Numbered from the stretch's first letter, positions 8,629 through 16,973 are shown. The stretch is DNA of 64,000 nt from an uncultured Oscillospiraceae bacterium (GCA_910587335.1 CAJUMG010000001.1:160142-224141), one strand, 5' to 3'. The notes: generated from the sequence alone by a model not told the origin. A program made the numbers and translations.

Positions 8629-9066
8629 CTAAAGGCCCAACTCCTCTTCCAAAATTTCACAGGCTTTTTCCATAAAAATCGCACAGGGGCGCTTCCCCTG
8701 TTCCTTTGTTAAGGATAAATCATATTTATTTTCCCCAATGTTTTTAAGCAGCGTCCGGCACTGACTGGACCCGAACGCCTCTTCAAAACGGCTGTTGAGC
8801 TTTTTCACATTCGCTTTCAGCTCATTTTTCTTTTGCAGATCGGCCCCGTCAAAGCTGCCGAAAGCAAGGCCCGCCGCCATAATCATGGCCGTGACCGCAC
8901 CGCACTTCTCTCCCAGACTCATGCCGCCGCCAAAGCCGCCGGTCAAAGCCAGCATGGTCTCCTGGGAAAGTCCCAAATCCTCACAAAAGGCTGCTAATAC
9001 CACCTGACAGCAGTTGTTTTTCATCTGCAGCTGGCGGTCAACCTCTTTTTGTCTCTCCGGTTTCAT
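8629..9066 (-). CDS. C_GCAxxG_C_C family protein (putative redox protein)
   Basis: A 145-residue soluble protein with the features of the C_GCAxxG_C_C family: a vicinal Cys19-Cys20 pair, Cys28, the Gly-rich stretch GGFGGGMSLGEKCGAV (Cys55) and further Cys residues in SQCRTLL and PCAIF. The family is widespread in anaerobes and is presumed to bind metal or act in redox chemistry, without an assigned reaction. It lies 12 bases after degV and ends the trmL-degV cluster. Family assignment is fairly sure; the biochemical role is unknown. Confidence 0.75.
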   Translation of the reverse strand: MKPERQKEVDRQLQMKNNCCQVVLAAFCEDLGLSQETMLALTGGFGGGMSLGEKCGAVTAMIMAAGLAFGSFDGADLQKKNELKANVKKLNSRFEEAFGSSQCRTLLKNIGENKYDLSLTKEQGKRPCAIFMEKACEILEEELGL

Positions 9067-9078
9067 GATAACGCTCCT

Positions 9079-9957
9079 TTATTTTCGACGTTCGCCCATC
9101 ACCATGCAGCCTGCCAGCCTTGGACCTGCGTTGATAGTGATGGAGGCGCCCGCCTCCGCCACCCCGGCAGAATGCTTGCCAAAGGACTTGATCATCATTT
9201 TCTCCAGCTCTTCTCCCACGCCGTCCACATCTGCGCGGATGGCAAAGAAGGGGGTATCCTCGCCCCGGCGGCGCTTTTGGGCAATCTGTGCCAGCTTGGG
9301 AACCACTGCTTTGTCCCCTCGCACCTTTTCAATGATTTTGATCTCACCATTGATGATGGACATAATCGGCCGCAGACCCAGCATCTCTCCTACAAAGGCA
9401 GCCGCCGTGCTGATCCGGCCGGACTTTTTGGCAAAGTCCAGATTGTAGACCGAGAAATAGGTCTCTGCCCGGGAAAAATAATCGTCTAAAAACGCCAGAA
9501 TCTCTTCATAGGATTTCCCCTGCTCCGCCATTTGGGCCGCCTGTACCACCGCAAAGCCGTAGGTATAGGTGTAGCAAAGGGAGTCGATAACCGTAATCTG
9601 CATGTTTTTTGCCAGCTCCGGGTATTCCTCCGCGAACAATTCCTTGCCCATGTTGGCGGCGTCAAACATATTAGAGCCCTTGGAATTGATGGTCACATTG
9701 ATGATTTTGCGGTACCCATCCTCCGCCGCATGCCGGTACACATCCGCGTAACGAGTGTGGGGAATGTGGCTGGTCACCGGGATGTTCGTAGCATCTGTCA
9801 AAAGCTTGTAAAATTCCCGCGCAGTAAAGTCCACCCGCTCCTGATAGTCCTTCCCGTCAATGGCGATGGGAATGGACAGCACCTCGATCCCATGCGCCCG
9901 GGCCTCATCCTCCGGGATATCGCTGGCAGAATCGGTGATAAATTTAATCTTTTCCAT
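9079..9957 (-). CDS. DegV-family fatty-acid-binding protein
   Basis: A 292-residue DegV/FakB-type protein. The N-terminus KIKFITDSASDIP, the SHIPHTRYADVYRHA helix and INVTINSKGSNMFDAA are typical, as is the C-terminal glycine-rich VAEAGASITINAGP. FakB proteins hold a fatty acid for phosphorylation by FakA and feed phospholipid synthesis; no fakA is in the window. The start at 9957 is chosen because GGAGG lies 9 bases upstream; longer forms would run far into trmL. It overlaps the end of trmL by 14 bases, so the pair is coupled. Confidence 0.9.
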   Translation of the reverse strand: MEKIKFITDSASDIPEDEARAHGIEVLSIPIAIDGKDYQERVDFTAREFYKLLTDATNIPVTSHIPHTRYADVYRHAAEDGYRKIINVTINSKGSNMFDAANMGKELFAEEYPELAKNMQITVIDSLCYTYTYGFAVVQAAQMAEQGKSYEEILAFLDDYFSRAETYFSVYNLDFAKKSGRISTAAAFVGEMLGLRPIMSIINGEIKIIEKVRGDKAVVPKLAQIAQKRRRGEDTPFFAIRADVDGVGEELEKMMIKSFGKHSAGVAEAGASITINAGPRLAGCMVMGERRK

Positions 9958-10498
9958 GTATCGTATCCTCCATCGGTTGTTGTTCACATTGGTTTTCTTC
10001 TTCCGGCCAAATGTAGCGGGAAAGCTGTCCGCGGTTTTCCAGCTCCGGGAATCCCCATTGGCGCAACGCCTCGTAAACGCCTACCGCCACCGTGTTGGAC
10101 AGGTTCAGACTTCGCAGTCCGCCTTTCATCGGCAGCCGTAAACACCGGTCCGGATTTTTTAACAAAAGCTCCTCCGGCAGTCCCTGGTCCTCCCGGCCAA
10201 AAATTAAATAGGCATTGTCCGCATAGATATTTTCGCTGTAATTTTGCCGGCCCTTGGTGGTAAAATAGTAAAAAGGTCCGCCATTTTTAGAAAAAAAGTC
10301 CGCCAAGCCGTTATAGTAGCTGATGTCCAGATAATGCCAGTAATCTAACCCCGCTCTTTTGAGCTTTTTATCGTCCACCGAAAAGCCCATGGGCCCTACC
10401 AGATGCAGCCGCGCACCGGTTGCGGCGCAGGTCCTGGCAATATTCCCCGTATTCTGGGGGATCTGCGGTTCTACCAAAACAATATTCACTGTAGGCAA
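9944..10498 (-). CDS. trmL: tRNA (cytidine/uridine-34 2'-O)-methyltransferase
   Basis: A 184-residue SPOUT-class enzyme that would methylate the ribose of the wobble base in certain tRNA-Leu. The knot motifs are visible: VEPQIPQNTGNIARTCAATG, LIFGREDQGLPEELL and LNLSNTVAVGVYEAL. The start codon is TTG at 10498, supported by GGGGAGG 9 bases upstream and by the family's usual beginning (NIVLVEPQIPQNTGN). It has its own promoter and leads the trmL-degV-C_GCAxxG cluster. Confidence 0.93.
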   Translation of the reverse strand: MPTVNIVLVEPQIPQNTGNIARTCAATGARLHLVGPMGFSVDDKKLKRAGLDYWHYLDISYYNGLADFFSKNGGPFYYFTTKGRQNYSENIYADNAYLIFGREDQGLPEELLLKNPDRCLRLPMKGGLRSLNLSNTVAVGVYEALRQWGFPELENRGQLSRYIWPEEENQCEQQPMEDTIHGKD

Positions 10499-10542
10499 AA
10501 AGGGCGCCTCCCCATTTTGTTTCTCAAAACACTTTCTATATC

Positions 10543-10571
10543 ATTAAACTATAAAATGTCCCTTTTATCAA
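10543..10571 (-). promoter_or_regulatory. Sigma-A promoter of trmL
   Basis: On the minus strand: TTGATA (10566-10571), a 17-base spacer, TTTAAT (10543-10548), about 45 bases before the TTG start codon. Confidence 0.5.
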
Positions 10572-10726
10572 GTGTTTCTGAAAAAAAGCCCGCCTGAGGA
10601 CCGTCGTAAAGAAAACGACAGTTTCTTCCTTGATCCGACAAAGCCGGCATATTTGCCCTGTGGTCTTTTCAAATGATTTCGCCCACCGGCTATCGTGCTG
10701 GATCAAAGCCCCTGCCCCACAGCAAG

Positions 10727-10764
10727 CAAAAAGCGGCCCGACCATCTAGTCGTTCCGCTTTTTG
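10727..10764 (-). terminator. Intrinsic terminator after the 59-residue gene
   Basis: CAAAAAGCGG (10727-10736) pairs with CCGCTTTTTG (10755-10764), with an inner CGAC/GTCG pairing. It starts 9 bases past the stop codon of the 59-residue gene and separates it from trmL. Confidence 0.75.
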
Positions 10765-10772
10765 GGGGCGCT

Positions 10773-10952
10773 TTATTTCATCATATAGGATACATTGCCG
10801 GCCAGATCTTCCATCACCTTCATGGCCTTTCCGGCGCTGCGTTTGAGTTTTTTCACCGTGCGGTGTTTTTTTCCGGAAAACAAATAGACAGCGGTACCCG
10901 CTGCCAGGGCCACGGCGGCGCCCGCCGCCAGAGAGTTCATGCTTTTGCTCAT
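10773..10952 (-). CDS. 59-residue single-pass membrane protein
   Basis: A short gene starting at ATG 10952 with AAGGAGG 8 bases upstream and ending in TAA, directly followed by a terminator. Residues 7-26 are an Ala/Gly/Val/Leu-rich membrane segment; the rest is a basic tail rich in Lys and Arg (KKLKRSAGKAMKVMED). The layout recalls small proteins annotated in Clostridia as hypothetical membrane proteins of the YtxH type, but it is too short to name. The ribosome binding site and terminator make it a credible gene. Function unknown. Confidence 0.65.
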   Translation of the reverse strand: MSKSMNSLAAGAAVALAAGTAVYLFSGKKHRTVKKLKRSAGKAMKVMEDLAGNVSYMMK

Positions 10953-11152
10953 AGGGAAATCCTCCTTAAAATTTTATTAGGATTATTCCCCGGTCCGCGC
11001 CAGTCATACGAAAGCCGGGCCCGACAAAAAGAAAATCTTTGGCCTGTATTTTTTCCCAAAAAACCGGAACGAAAAAAAGGGAAAAACGCCGGTAAAAACG
11101 CCCAAAAAATGAACTGCTTTCACTGGATTTTCCCCCTCTTTTTATGAATTTT

Positions 11153-11821
11153 TTACTGTTTTTCGCCCTCTCCCAGCCGGTCCAACAGCGGCATGATATC
11201 CAAAAGGGTATCCACCTTGTTAGAGGCAATGGCCAAAAGCTCCTCGGTGGCGGGGATCATATCCGGGATCATGACGGTATACATGCCCGCCGCTGCGCCG
11301 GACCGGATGCCGTTGGGCGAATCCTCCAGCGCCATACATTCCTGAGGTGGAACCTCTAAAAGCTGCGCCGCCCGCAAATAGATGTCCGGCGCCGGCTTGC
11401 TGCGTTCGATCATATCGCCGCAGACCACCGCGTCAAAGCGCCCCTGAATGCCGGTCACATCAAAATTATGCATGACCTTTTCATAGTTGGTAGAGGTTGC
11501 CACCGCGATTTTGTAGCCATGCTCCTTTAGGTAGTCTAACAGCTCGATCAGGCCGGTTTTGATGGGCACGTTGTCCTGCTGTCCCCGGTCCTGACGGTAC
11601 TGGCGGGTTTTTCCCCAGAACTCCTCCGACGTCATCATATGCCCGTAGCGCTGCTTAAAATTCACCGCGATACTGGCGCTGGTCGCCCCCAGGCACTCCA
11701 CGCTGAAGGTTTCTATATCCGGCATGTTTAGCTCTTTCCCCACAGCCAGCATTGCTTCTTGGCCCTGCCGCTCCGTATCGAACATAATACCGTCCATATC
11801 AAATACAACCGCTTTGATCAT
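11153..11821 (-). CDS. HAD-superfamily phosphatase (beta-phosphoglucomutase-like)
   Basis: A 222-residue HAD hydrolase with the helical cap of the beta-phosphoglucomutase/phosphatase subgroup. Motif I is DMDGIMFDTE (Asp8 nucleophile, Asp10 acid/base), motif II is AVATST, motif III is the Lys in RSKPAPD, and motif IV is ALEDSPNG. Such enzymes act on sugar phosphates or other small phosphoesters; the substrate cannot be inferred here. It is monocistronic with its own promoter at 11911-11940 and about 200 bases separate it from the next minus-strand gene. Confidence 0.9.
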   Translation of the reverse strand: MIKAVVFDMDGIMFDTERQGQEAMLAVGKELNMPDIETFSVECLGATSASIAVNFKQRYGHMMTSEEFWGKTRQYRQDRGQQDNVPIKTGLIELLDYLKEHGYKIAVATSTNYEKVMHNFDVTGIQGRFDAVVCGDMIERSKPAPDIYLRAAQLLEVPPQECMALEDSPNGIRSGAAAGMYTVMIPDMIPATEELLAIASNKVDTLLDIMPLLDRLGEGEKQ

Positions 11822-12149
11822 TTAACTGCTCCTCTCTCTTTCCTTACGGGGATGCGCCCGGCACCTTTTTCGTCTGGTTGTCCCTTTCCGGCGCCGGAAA
11901 TATTACGGACATTATAACACGTTCTATTCCCTTCCTGCAACTTTTATTTGCCAAATACACCGGTTGGGTTTATACTGATTGTAATTGTTTTGCTGCACAG
12001 ACGAATGGCAGATTTTATATACGGAGGAAGACGGCGTTCTGGCTGGGTCTGTGTGCGTTTATTCGAAAAGGCCCTTTTGCTGCAAAGCCATTATGCCAAA
12101 AATCACCGCAGCAGAAAAATGGAAAGCTTATAAAAAGGACGGTTTTTTT
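11822..12149. promoter_or_regulatory. Divergent intergenic region with two promoters and a long pdxY leader
   Basis: Minus strand: TTGCAG (11935-11940), 18-base spacer, TATAAT (11911-11916) for the HAD gene. Plus strand: TTGCCA (11948-11953), 17-base spacer, TATACT (11971-11976) for the pyridoxamine kinase. The plus-strand transcript would carry about 165 untranslated bases. Within them CACAGAC (about 11996) can pair with GTCTGTG (about 12047), closing a roughly 60-base hairpin. I recognise no known riboswitch and no well-supported small gene in it. Confidence 0.5.
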
Positions 12150-13013
12150 ATGCACCAGGAAAACAAGCGGGTAGCGGCTATCCACGACCTTTCCGGCGTG
12201 GGACGCTGCTCTTTAACGGTTATCATGCCCATTCTTTCGGCCATGGGGGTGCAGGCCTGCCCAGTACCCACCGCCATTTTATCCACCCACACCGGCGGCT
12301 TTGGAGAGGTGGCGTTTCAGGATCTGACCGATTATCTCCCCCAAGCTCTGGCCCATTATCAGCGGCTGGGTCTGGATTTTTCCTGCGTTTACTCCGGTTT
12401 TCTGGGGTCCGAGGCGCAGATTGACCATTGTCTCGCTTTTTTTAGAGCGTACCCCGACGCGCTGGCGGTGGTGGACCCGGTTATGGGGGATCAGGGGAAA
12501 AGCTACCGCACCGTTACCGCGGGCATGCGCCGCCGAATGGTTGAGCTGGTGGGGATTGCGGACGTGATCACCCCCAATCTGACCGAAGCCTGCATTCTGC
12601 TGGGGGAGAGCTACAGCCCCATGCCTTTGACCCGCACCCAGGCCAAGAGCATGCTGGCCAGGCTCAGCGAAAAAGGCCCTGGCGGGATTGTGGTCACCGG
12701 GGTTTCGCTGGCGGAAGGGAGCATGGCCAACATCGGCTACGACCGGGAAAACAACTATTACTGGTGTGTCCCCTGCGATTACGTACCGGTTTCCTATCCC
12801 GGGACCGGCGACATCTTCGCCTCGGTATTCACCTCTTCGCTGCTCACCGGGGACAGTCTCCCCATCGCCATGAGCCGGGCCTCCCGCTTTGTGGAAATCG
12901 CCATTAAAACCACCTTTTCCTATGGAGGGGACACCCGCTTGGGGGTTATGCTGGAATCGGCCATGCCGTTTTTGATGCAGAAAGAGGTGCCGCAGAATTT
13001 TCATCTGCTGTAA
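12150..13013 (+). CDS. pdxY: Pyridoxamine/pyridoxal kinase
   Basis: A 287-residue ribokinase-fold kinase that phosphorylates B6 vitamers for pyridoxal phosphate salvage. The N-terminus (VAAIHDLSGVGRCSLTVIMPILSAMG), VDPVMGDQGKSY, ITPNLTEACILLGE and the anion-hole signature PGTGDIFASVFTSSLL are typical of PdxY/PdxK; a ThiD-like role is less likely. The start at 12150 follows AAAAAGGA by about 10 bases; the frame stays open upstream but without a ribosome binding site. It is monocistronic and ends in a strong terminator. Alanine racemase, a PLP enzyme, lies nearby on the other strand. Confidence 0.88.
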   Translation: MHQENKRVAAIHDLSGVGRCSLTVIMPILSAMGVQACPVPTAILSTHTGGFGEVAFQDLTDYLPQALAHYQRLGLDFSCVYSGFLGSEAQIDHCLAFFRAYPDALAVVDPVMGDQGKSYRTVTAGMRRRMVELVGIADVITPNLTEACILLGESYSPMPLTRTQAKSMLARLSEKGPGGIVVTGVSLAEGSMANIGYDRENNYYWCVPCDYVPVSYPGTGDIFASVFTSSLLTGDSLPIAMSRASRFVEIAIKTTFSYGGDTRLGVMLESAMPFLMQKEVPQNFHLL

Positions 13014-13040
13014 CGGGAATTTTTCGCTTTAACCTACAAG

Positions 13041-13076
13041 AAAAAAGCTGGATGGAAAATTCCATCCAGCTTTTTT
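13041..13076. terminator. Bidirectional intrinsic terminator
   Basis: A perfect 17-bp stem, AAAAAAGCTGGATGGAA with its complement, around a 2-base loop, with A and T runs on the two sides. It serves pdxY (+) and can also stop transcription coming from alr (-). Confidence 0.9.
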
Positions 13077-13141
13077 GTATGCAGCGCGTTCGGCGGCAGG
13101 GGAACCGGCGCGGCCACTTTTCTTTTTGTATGTACGCCCGA

Positions 13142-13543
13142 TTATTTTTGCTCCGGTCCGGCAGGATTCTGCGAAGGTCCGGCAGGCTGCTGGGGCGGAA
13201 CCGGCTGACCCGCTACAGGAGGCTGGCCGGGCATGGGCTGACCGGGCTGATTATACGGCTGCGCGGGGGTCTGGTAGGGCGCCTGTCCCGGATACTGCGC
13301 GTAAGGCGCGGCGGTTTTGGGCTTTGTCACAAAGATCAGCACGGTGAACAGCACGCACAAGGGCAGCGCCAGAATCAGGCCAAGGATAAACCCGCCCACC
13401 AGGCAGGCGGCAAAGCCGCCGATGGCAAGGCCCACTCTCTTTTTGATCAGGCCGCAGATGAGCGGGACCAGACCAAACACAAATCCGACGAGTAAAGCGC
13501 CGATGATCGAACCGATTAGATAAGCAGCATCATAACTAGACAT
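13142..13543 (-). CDS. Two-to-three-pass membrane protein with Pro/Gln/Gly-rich tail
   Basis: A 133-residue protein. Residues 7-75 hold three hydrophobic segments rich in Gly and Leu; residues 78-133 are a disordered tail of Pro, Gln, Gly and Tyr with repeated short units such as PGQPMPGQPP. Tails like this occur on membrane scaffold or DUF4190-like proteins. It starts directly after the alanine racemase stop (TAAATG), with GGAGAG inside the end of alr, so it is translationally coupled to alr. No known enzyme motif; function unknown. Confidence 0.7.
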   Translation of the reverse strand: MSSYDAAYLIGSIIGALLVGFVFGLVPLICGLIKKRVGLAIGGFAACLVGGFILGLILALPLCVLFTVLIFVTKPKTAAPYAQYPGQAPYQTPAQPYNQPGQPMPGQPPVAGQPVPPQQPAGPSQNPAGPEQK

Positions 13544-14713
13544 TTAAAGCTCTCCTTCCTTCTGTGCCCGCGGCAGGTACACTCTTGGCACCCGTTTGCC
13601 GATCAGGCACATAACCTCATAATGAATACTTTTTTCATCCTGCGCCAGATCCTCAATGGGGAGCTGGCAATCTTTATTTTGGCCGAACACAGTGACCTCG
13701 TCCCCTGCCCGTACGTCCGGAATGCCGGTTACATCCAGCATCAGCTGGTCCATACAGACCGTTCCCACCACCGGGGCCGGCTGCCCATGGACCAGCATAT
13801 TGGCCCTATTGGAATGGGTACGGCGATATCCGTCGGCATAGCCGATGGGCACGGTAGCAAGGGTTCGGGGCCCAGGTGCGGTATAGGTGCGTCCATAGCT
13901 GACCTGGGCGCCCTGGGGCACCTGTTTGACCATGGCGATGGTGGATTTTAGCTCCATCGCCGGGACAAGGTCCAAAAGGCCCGCACAATCCGGCGTGGGG
14001 TTTAAGCCATACAAAATCACGCCGGGGCGCACCATATCCAGGTGCATTTGGGGAAAACGCATGGTCGCGGCGCTGTTGCAGCAATGGTGCAAAGAAAACC
14101 GAACGCCCTTTTCCTCTAGCGCCACTACCCCCTGCTGGTAGCGGCAAAACTGCTGGAGGGTAAAGCGGTTCGAATCCTCGTTGTCCTCATCGGCGCAGGC
14201 AAAATGGGTAAAGATGCCGGTACAGGCAAGGCCGGGCAGCGACACCGCCTCGGCAATCTCGGCCATAGAGCGGCCAAAATGGTCCGGATCACACAAAAAG
14301 CCCAGCCGGCTCATGCCGGTATCCAGCTTGATGTGGCAATCCACCGCACCGCCGCAGCTTTGGGCCTCCCGAGAGAGATCGCGGGCGTAATCCAGCGAAA
14401 ACACCGTCTGACTGATCCGGTTGGCAAAAAGCTGCGCCGCCCGGTCCGCCGGGGTAAAGCCCAAAACCAGAATCGGCCGGACAATCCCGCTCTGGCGCAG
14501 GCGCATGGCCTCTTCAATATTGGAGACGGCAAACCAGTCCGCCCCCTCGTTTTGAAACACCTGAGAGACCTGCTGATCTCCGTGGCCGTATCCGTCCGCC
14601 TTGACCACCGCCATAATCTTACAGTCGGGGCCAACCCGGCGGCGGATCTGCCGGAAATTATGGGACAGCGCGTCCAGCCGGATCTGCGCCCAGGTGCGCT
14701 TGAGAAAATCCAT
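13544..14713 (-). CDS. alr: Alanine racemase
   Basis: A PLP enzyme that makes D-alanine for peptidoglycan. The 389 residues fit the family. The PLP lysine lies in MAVVKADGYGHG near residue 38, the N-terminus RTWAQIRLDALSHNFR is typical, and the catalytic-tyrosine region VSYGRTYTAPGPRTLATVPIG is intact. It follows glyS by 62 bases and is coupled to the Pro-rich membrane protein downstream, so the three probably share a transcript. Confidence 0.97.
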   Translation of the reverse strand: MDFLKRTWAQIRLDALSHNFRQIRRRVGPDCKIMAVVKADGYGHGDQQVSQVFQNEGADWFAVSNIEEAMRLRQSGIVRPILVLGFTPADRAAQLFANRISQTVFSLDYARDLSREAQSCGGAVDCHIKLDTGMSRLGFLCDPDHFGRSMAEIAEAVSLPGLACTGIFTHFACADEDNEDSNRFTLQQFCRYQQGVVALEEKGVRFSLHHCCNSAATMRFPQMHLDMVRPGVILYGLNPTPDCAGLLDLVPAMELKSTIAMVKQVPQGAQVSYGRTYTAPGPRTLATVPIGYADGYRRTHSNRANMLVHGQPAPVVGTVCMDQLMLDVTGIPDVRAGDEVTVFGQNKDCQLPIEDLAQDEKSIHYEVMCLIGKRVPRVYLPRAQKEGEL

Positions 14714-14775
14714 CCTTCCACCCCTCTTTGTGGTACTGGACGGCAGTGATCTGCCGCCTTTTTCTCTATCTTATG

Positions 14776-16158
14776 TTAAAACGCGGTCTTCTTTTCCAAA
14801 AAGTCTGTCAAGGAATCAATAGAAATTCTCTCCTGCGCCATGGAATCCCGGTCGCGGACGGTCACGCAGCCGTCGGTCTCCGAATCAAAGTCATAGGTGA
14901 TGCAGAAGGGGGTGCCGATTTCATCCTGACGGCGGTAGCGTTTGCCGATGGAGCCGGCGTCGTCATAATCCACCATAAAGCGGCTGCGCAGGGTATCATA
15001 GACCTTTCCCGCCTGCTCGCCAAGCTTTTTGGACAGAGGGAGGACGCAGGCTTTAAAGGGGGCCAGCGCTGGGTGCAGCCGCAGCACGACGCGGGTATCG
15101 TTCTTTTCAGCGTCCACCACCTCTTCGTCATAGGCGTCGCACAAAAAGGCCAGCGCCACCCGGTCAGCTCCCAAGGAAGGCTCTACCACATAGGGAAGGT
15201 ACCGCTCGTTTGTCTCGGGGTCGAAATACTCCAAGGATTTGCCCGAGGCGTTCTGGTGCTGGGTCAGGTCGTAGTCGGTGCGATCGGCCACCCCCCACAG
15301 CTCGCCCCATCCAAAGGGGAACAGGAACTCAAAATCGGTTGTCGCTTTGGAATAGAAGGACAGCTCCTCCGGCTCATGATCCCGCAGGCGGAGGTTTTCG
15401 TCCTGCATGCCCAAATTTAGCAGCCAATCGTGGCAGAATTTGCGCCAATAGGCGAACCATTCCAGATCGGTGCCCGGCTTACAGAAGAACTCCAGCTCCA
15501 TCTGCTCAAATTCCCGGATGCGGAAAATAAAGTTGCCGGGGGTGATTTCGTTGCGGAAGCTTTTGCCGATCTGCGCCACGCCAAAGGGGACCTTTTTGCG
15601 GGTGGTGCGCTGGATATTGGCAAAATTGACAAAGATTCCCTGGGCGGTTTCGGGACGCAGGTAAATCTGACTTTTGGCGTCCTCGGTCACCCCCTGGAAG
15701 GTTTTAAACATCAGGTTAAAGGAGCGGATATCGGTAAAATTCTGGCTGCCGCAGTCCGGACATTTGATCTGATGCTCCTTGACATACGCCTGCATCCGGT
15801 CAAACTCCCAGCCCTCGGGAGAAACGCCGGTCTGATCCTCGATCAGCTTATCGGCGCGGTGGCGGGTTTTACAGTCCCGGCAGTCCATCAGCGGGTCGGA
15901 AAAGCCGCCCACATGGCCGGAGGCCACCCAAACCTGGGGATTCATCAAAATCGCGCTATCCAATCCCACGTTATAGGGAGATTCCTGGACAAACTTTTTC
16001 CACCAGGCTCTTTTTACATTGTTTTTGAATTCTACGCCCAGCGGGCCGTAATCCCAGGAATTGGCCAGACCGCCATAGATTTCGGAGCCAGCATATACAT
16101 AACCGCGATTTTTGCACAATGCGACGATTTTTTCCATGGTTTTTTCGTTGTTTTTCAT
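14776..16158 (-). CDS. glyS: Glycyl-tRNA synthetase (homodimeric class II type)
   Basis: Charges tRNA-Gly with glycine. The single-chain 460-residue form is the dimeric type found in many Gram-positives, unlike the two-subunit GlyQ/GlyS form. Motifs include IVALCKNRGYVYAGSEIYGG, class II motif 2 around GKSFRNEITPGNFIFRIREFEQME and the C-terminal PSLGADRVALAFL of motif 3. A zinc-type CDCR-like knuckle appears around MDCRDCKTRH and IKCPDCGSQ. I start it at 16158 because AAGGAGG lies 6 bases upstream. Its leader is described separately. Confidence 0.95.
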   Translation of the reverse strand: MKNNEKTMEKIVALCKNRGYVYAGSEIYGGLANSWDYGPLGVEFKNNVKRAWWKKFVQESPYNVGLDSAILMNPQVWVASGHVGGFSDPLMDCRDCKTRHRADKLIEDQTGVSPEGWEFDRMQAYVKEHQIKCPDCGSQNFTDIRSFNLMFKTFQGVTEDAKSQIYLRPETAQGIFVNFANIQRTTRKKVPFGVAQIGKSFRNEITPGNFIFRIREFEQMELEFFCKPGTDLEWFAYWRKFCHDWLLNLGMQDENLRLRDHEPEELSFYSKATTDFEFLFPFGWGELWGVADRTDYDLTQHQNASGKSLEYFDPETNERYLPYVVEPSLGADRVALAFLCDAYDEEVVDAEKNDTRVVLRLHPALAPFKACVLPLSKKLGEQAGKVYDTLRSRFMVDYDDAGSIGKRYRRQDEIGTPFCITYDFDSETDGCVTVRDRDSMAQERISIDSLTDFLEKKTAF

Positions 16159-16335
16159 TTTTTGCCTCCTTGTTTTTCTATTAGGGTCCGCCGCTTGAGC
16201 GGCTTTGCTCAGCAAGGCTTAGGGCAAACGGCTGTACGGCGCTTTTTCATCCGCCTCCATAAAAAATGTCCCGCTTCATCCGCCTGATCAAACAGGCGGA
16301 CGCTGGGAAGACAACCCGCTGGGCGGCTATATTTT
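16159..16335 (-). promoter_or_regulatory. Structured 5' leader of glyS, type unknown
   Basis: About 170 transcribed bases precede glyS. Near the 5' end CCGCCTG pairs with CAGGCGG around a 6-base loop; near the 3' end GCCGCT pairs with AGCGGC. The 10-mer GGCGGATGAA occurs twice, each time followed by a GCG. Firmicute aminoacyl-tRNA synthetase genes often have T-box leaders, but I find neither the conserved TGGNACCGCG sequence nor a terminator with a T-run before the start codon. The leader is therefore unclassified. Confidence 0.45.
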
Positions 16336-16364
16336 ATTGTATCGGCTGCGGACGCACAAGTCAA
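16336..16364 (-). promoter_or_regulatory. Sigma-A promoter of glyS
   Basis: On the minus strand: TTGACT (16359-16364), a 17-base spacer, TACAAT (16336-16341). It lies just downstream of the acetyltransferase gene and gives a leader of about 170 bases. Confidence 0.75.
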
Positions 16365-16401
16365 GAAAATGCTTTCCCCATCTTCCAAAAAGCTCCAGAT
16401 T

Positions 16402-16869
16402 CTATTCATCCAAAGCAGACGGCTGCGGCCGGCTCATCTTCAGGAGCGTTTCCACCGTTCCTTCCTGCAGGCGCTTTTCTCCCGTAAAGGAAAAGCCATG
16501 CTTTTTGTAAAAACGGATTGCATGTATATTTTTTTCAAGAACCCATAAAAAGCGGCAATGCATTTGGCCGGTGGCAAATTCCATCAGCTGTGCGCCGATC
16601 CCCTGATTCGCAAAAAAGCTATCCACGTAGAGTTCCGCGATTTCGGGGCCGTTAATATGGATCATTCCTTTGACAAAATCATCGTCGTAGACCCAAATAT
16701 TTTTTAGTTTATCAGGATAATCGATCAGTTCTTTTGCCAACGGGTAAACCTGCATTTCGCCAAAGGAAACCACATCGTTCTGAAAGATCTGCCTGTAATT
16801 CACACGCTTTGTAAAAATCAATATTTCCGCTATTCTCGACGCATCGTTTACCTTTGCACGTCTTATCAT
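16402..16869 (-). CDS. GNAT-family N-acetyltransferase
   Basis: A 155-residue acetyl-CoA-dependent transferase. The start MIRRAKVNDASRIAEILIFT and the acetyl-CoA-binding strand-helix LYVDSFFANQGIGAQLMEFA (Q/RxxGxG/A motif) followed by WVLEKNIHAIRFYKKHGF are typical. The substrate cannot be predicted. It ends upstream of the glyS promoter and starts about 100 bases from the divergent tRNA-Pro promoter. Confidence 0.85.
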   Translation of the reverse strand: MIRRAKVNDASRIAEILIFTKRVNYRQIFQNDVVSFGEMQVYPLAKELIDYPDKLKNIWVYDDDFVKGMIHINGPEIAELYVDSFFANQGIGAQLMEFATGQMHCRFLWVLEKNIHAIRFYKKHGFSFTGEKRLQEGTVETLLKMSRPQPSALDE

Positions 16870-16973
16870 TTCTTTTCTCCTTCTTCACTGATTTTTAACC
16901 GATCTGTTTGATTATAGCACGGTCTGTTTAAAGCTTCAAGGCGCCATTTCAACTGAAGAGGGCGGATCTTCGG

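Noticed and set aside
11948..12133. Small plus-strand frame in the pdxY leader
   Set aside because: No ribosome binding site at any of its start codons and no recognisable product.
15430..16287. 285-codon plus-strand frame opposite glyS
   Set aside because: Shadow of glyS; it also runs across the glyS promoter and leader.
16159..16335. T-box riboswitch before glyS
   Set aside because: The conserved TGGNACCGCG and a terminator were not found on the minus strand; recorded only as an unclassified leader.
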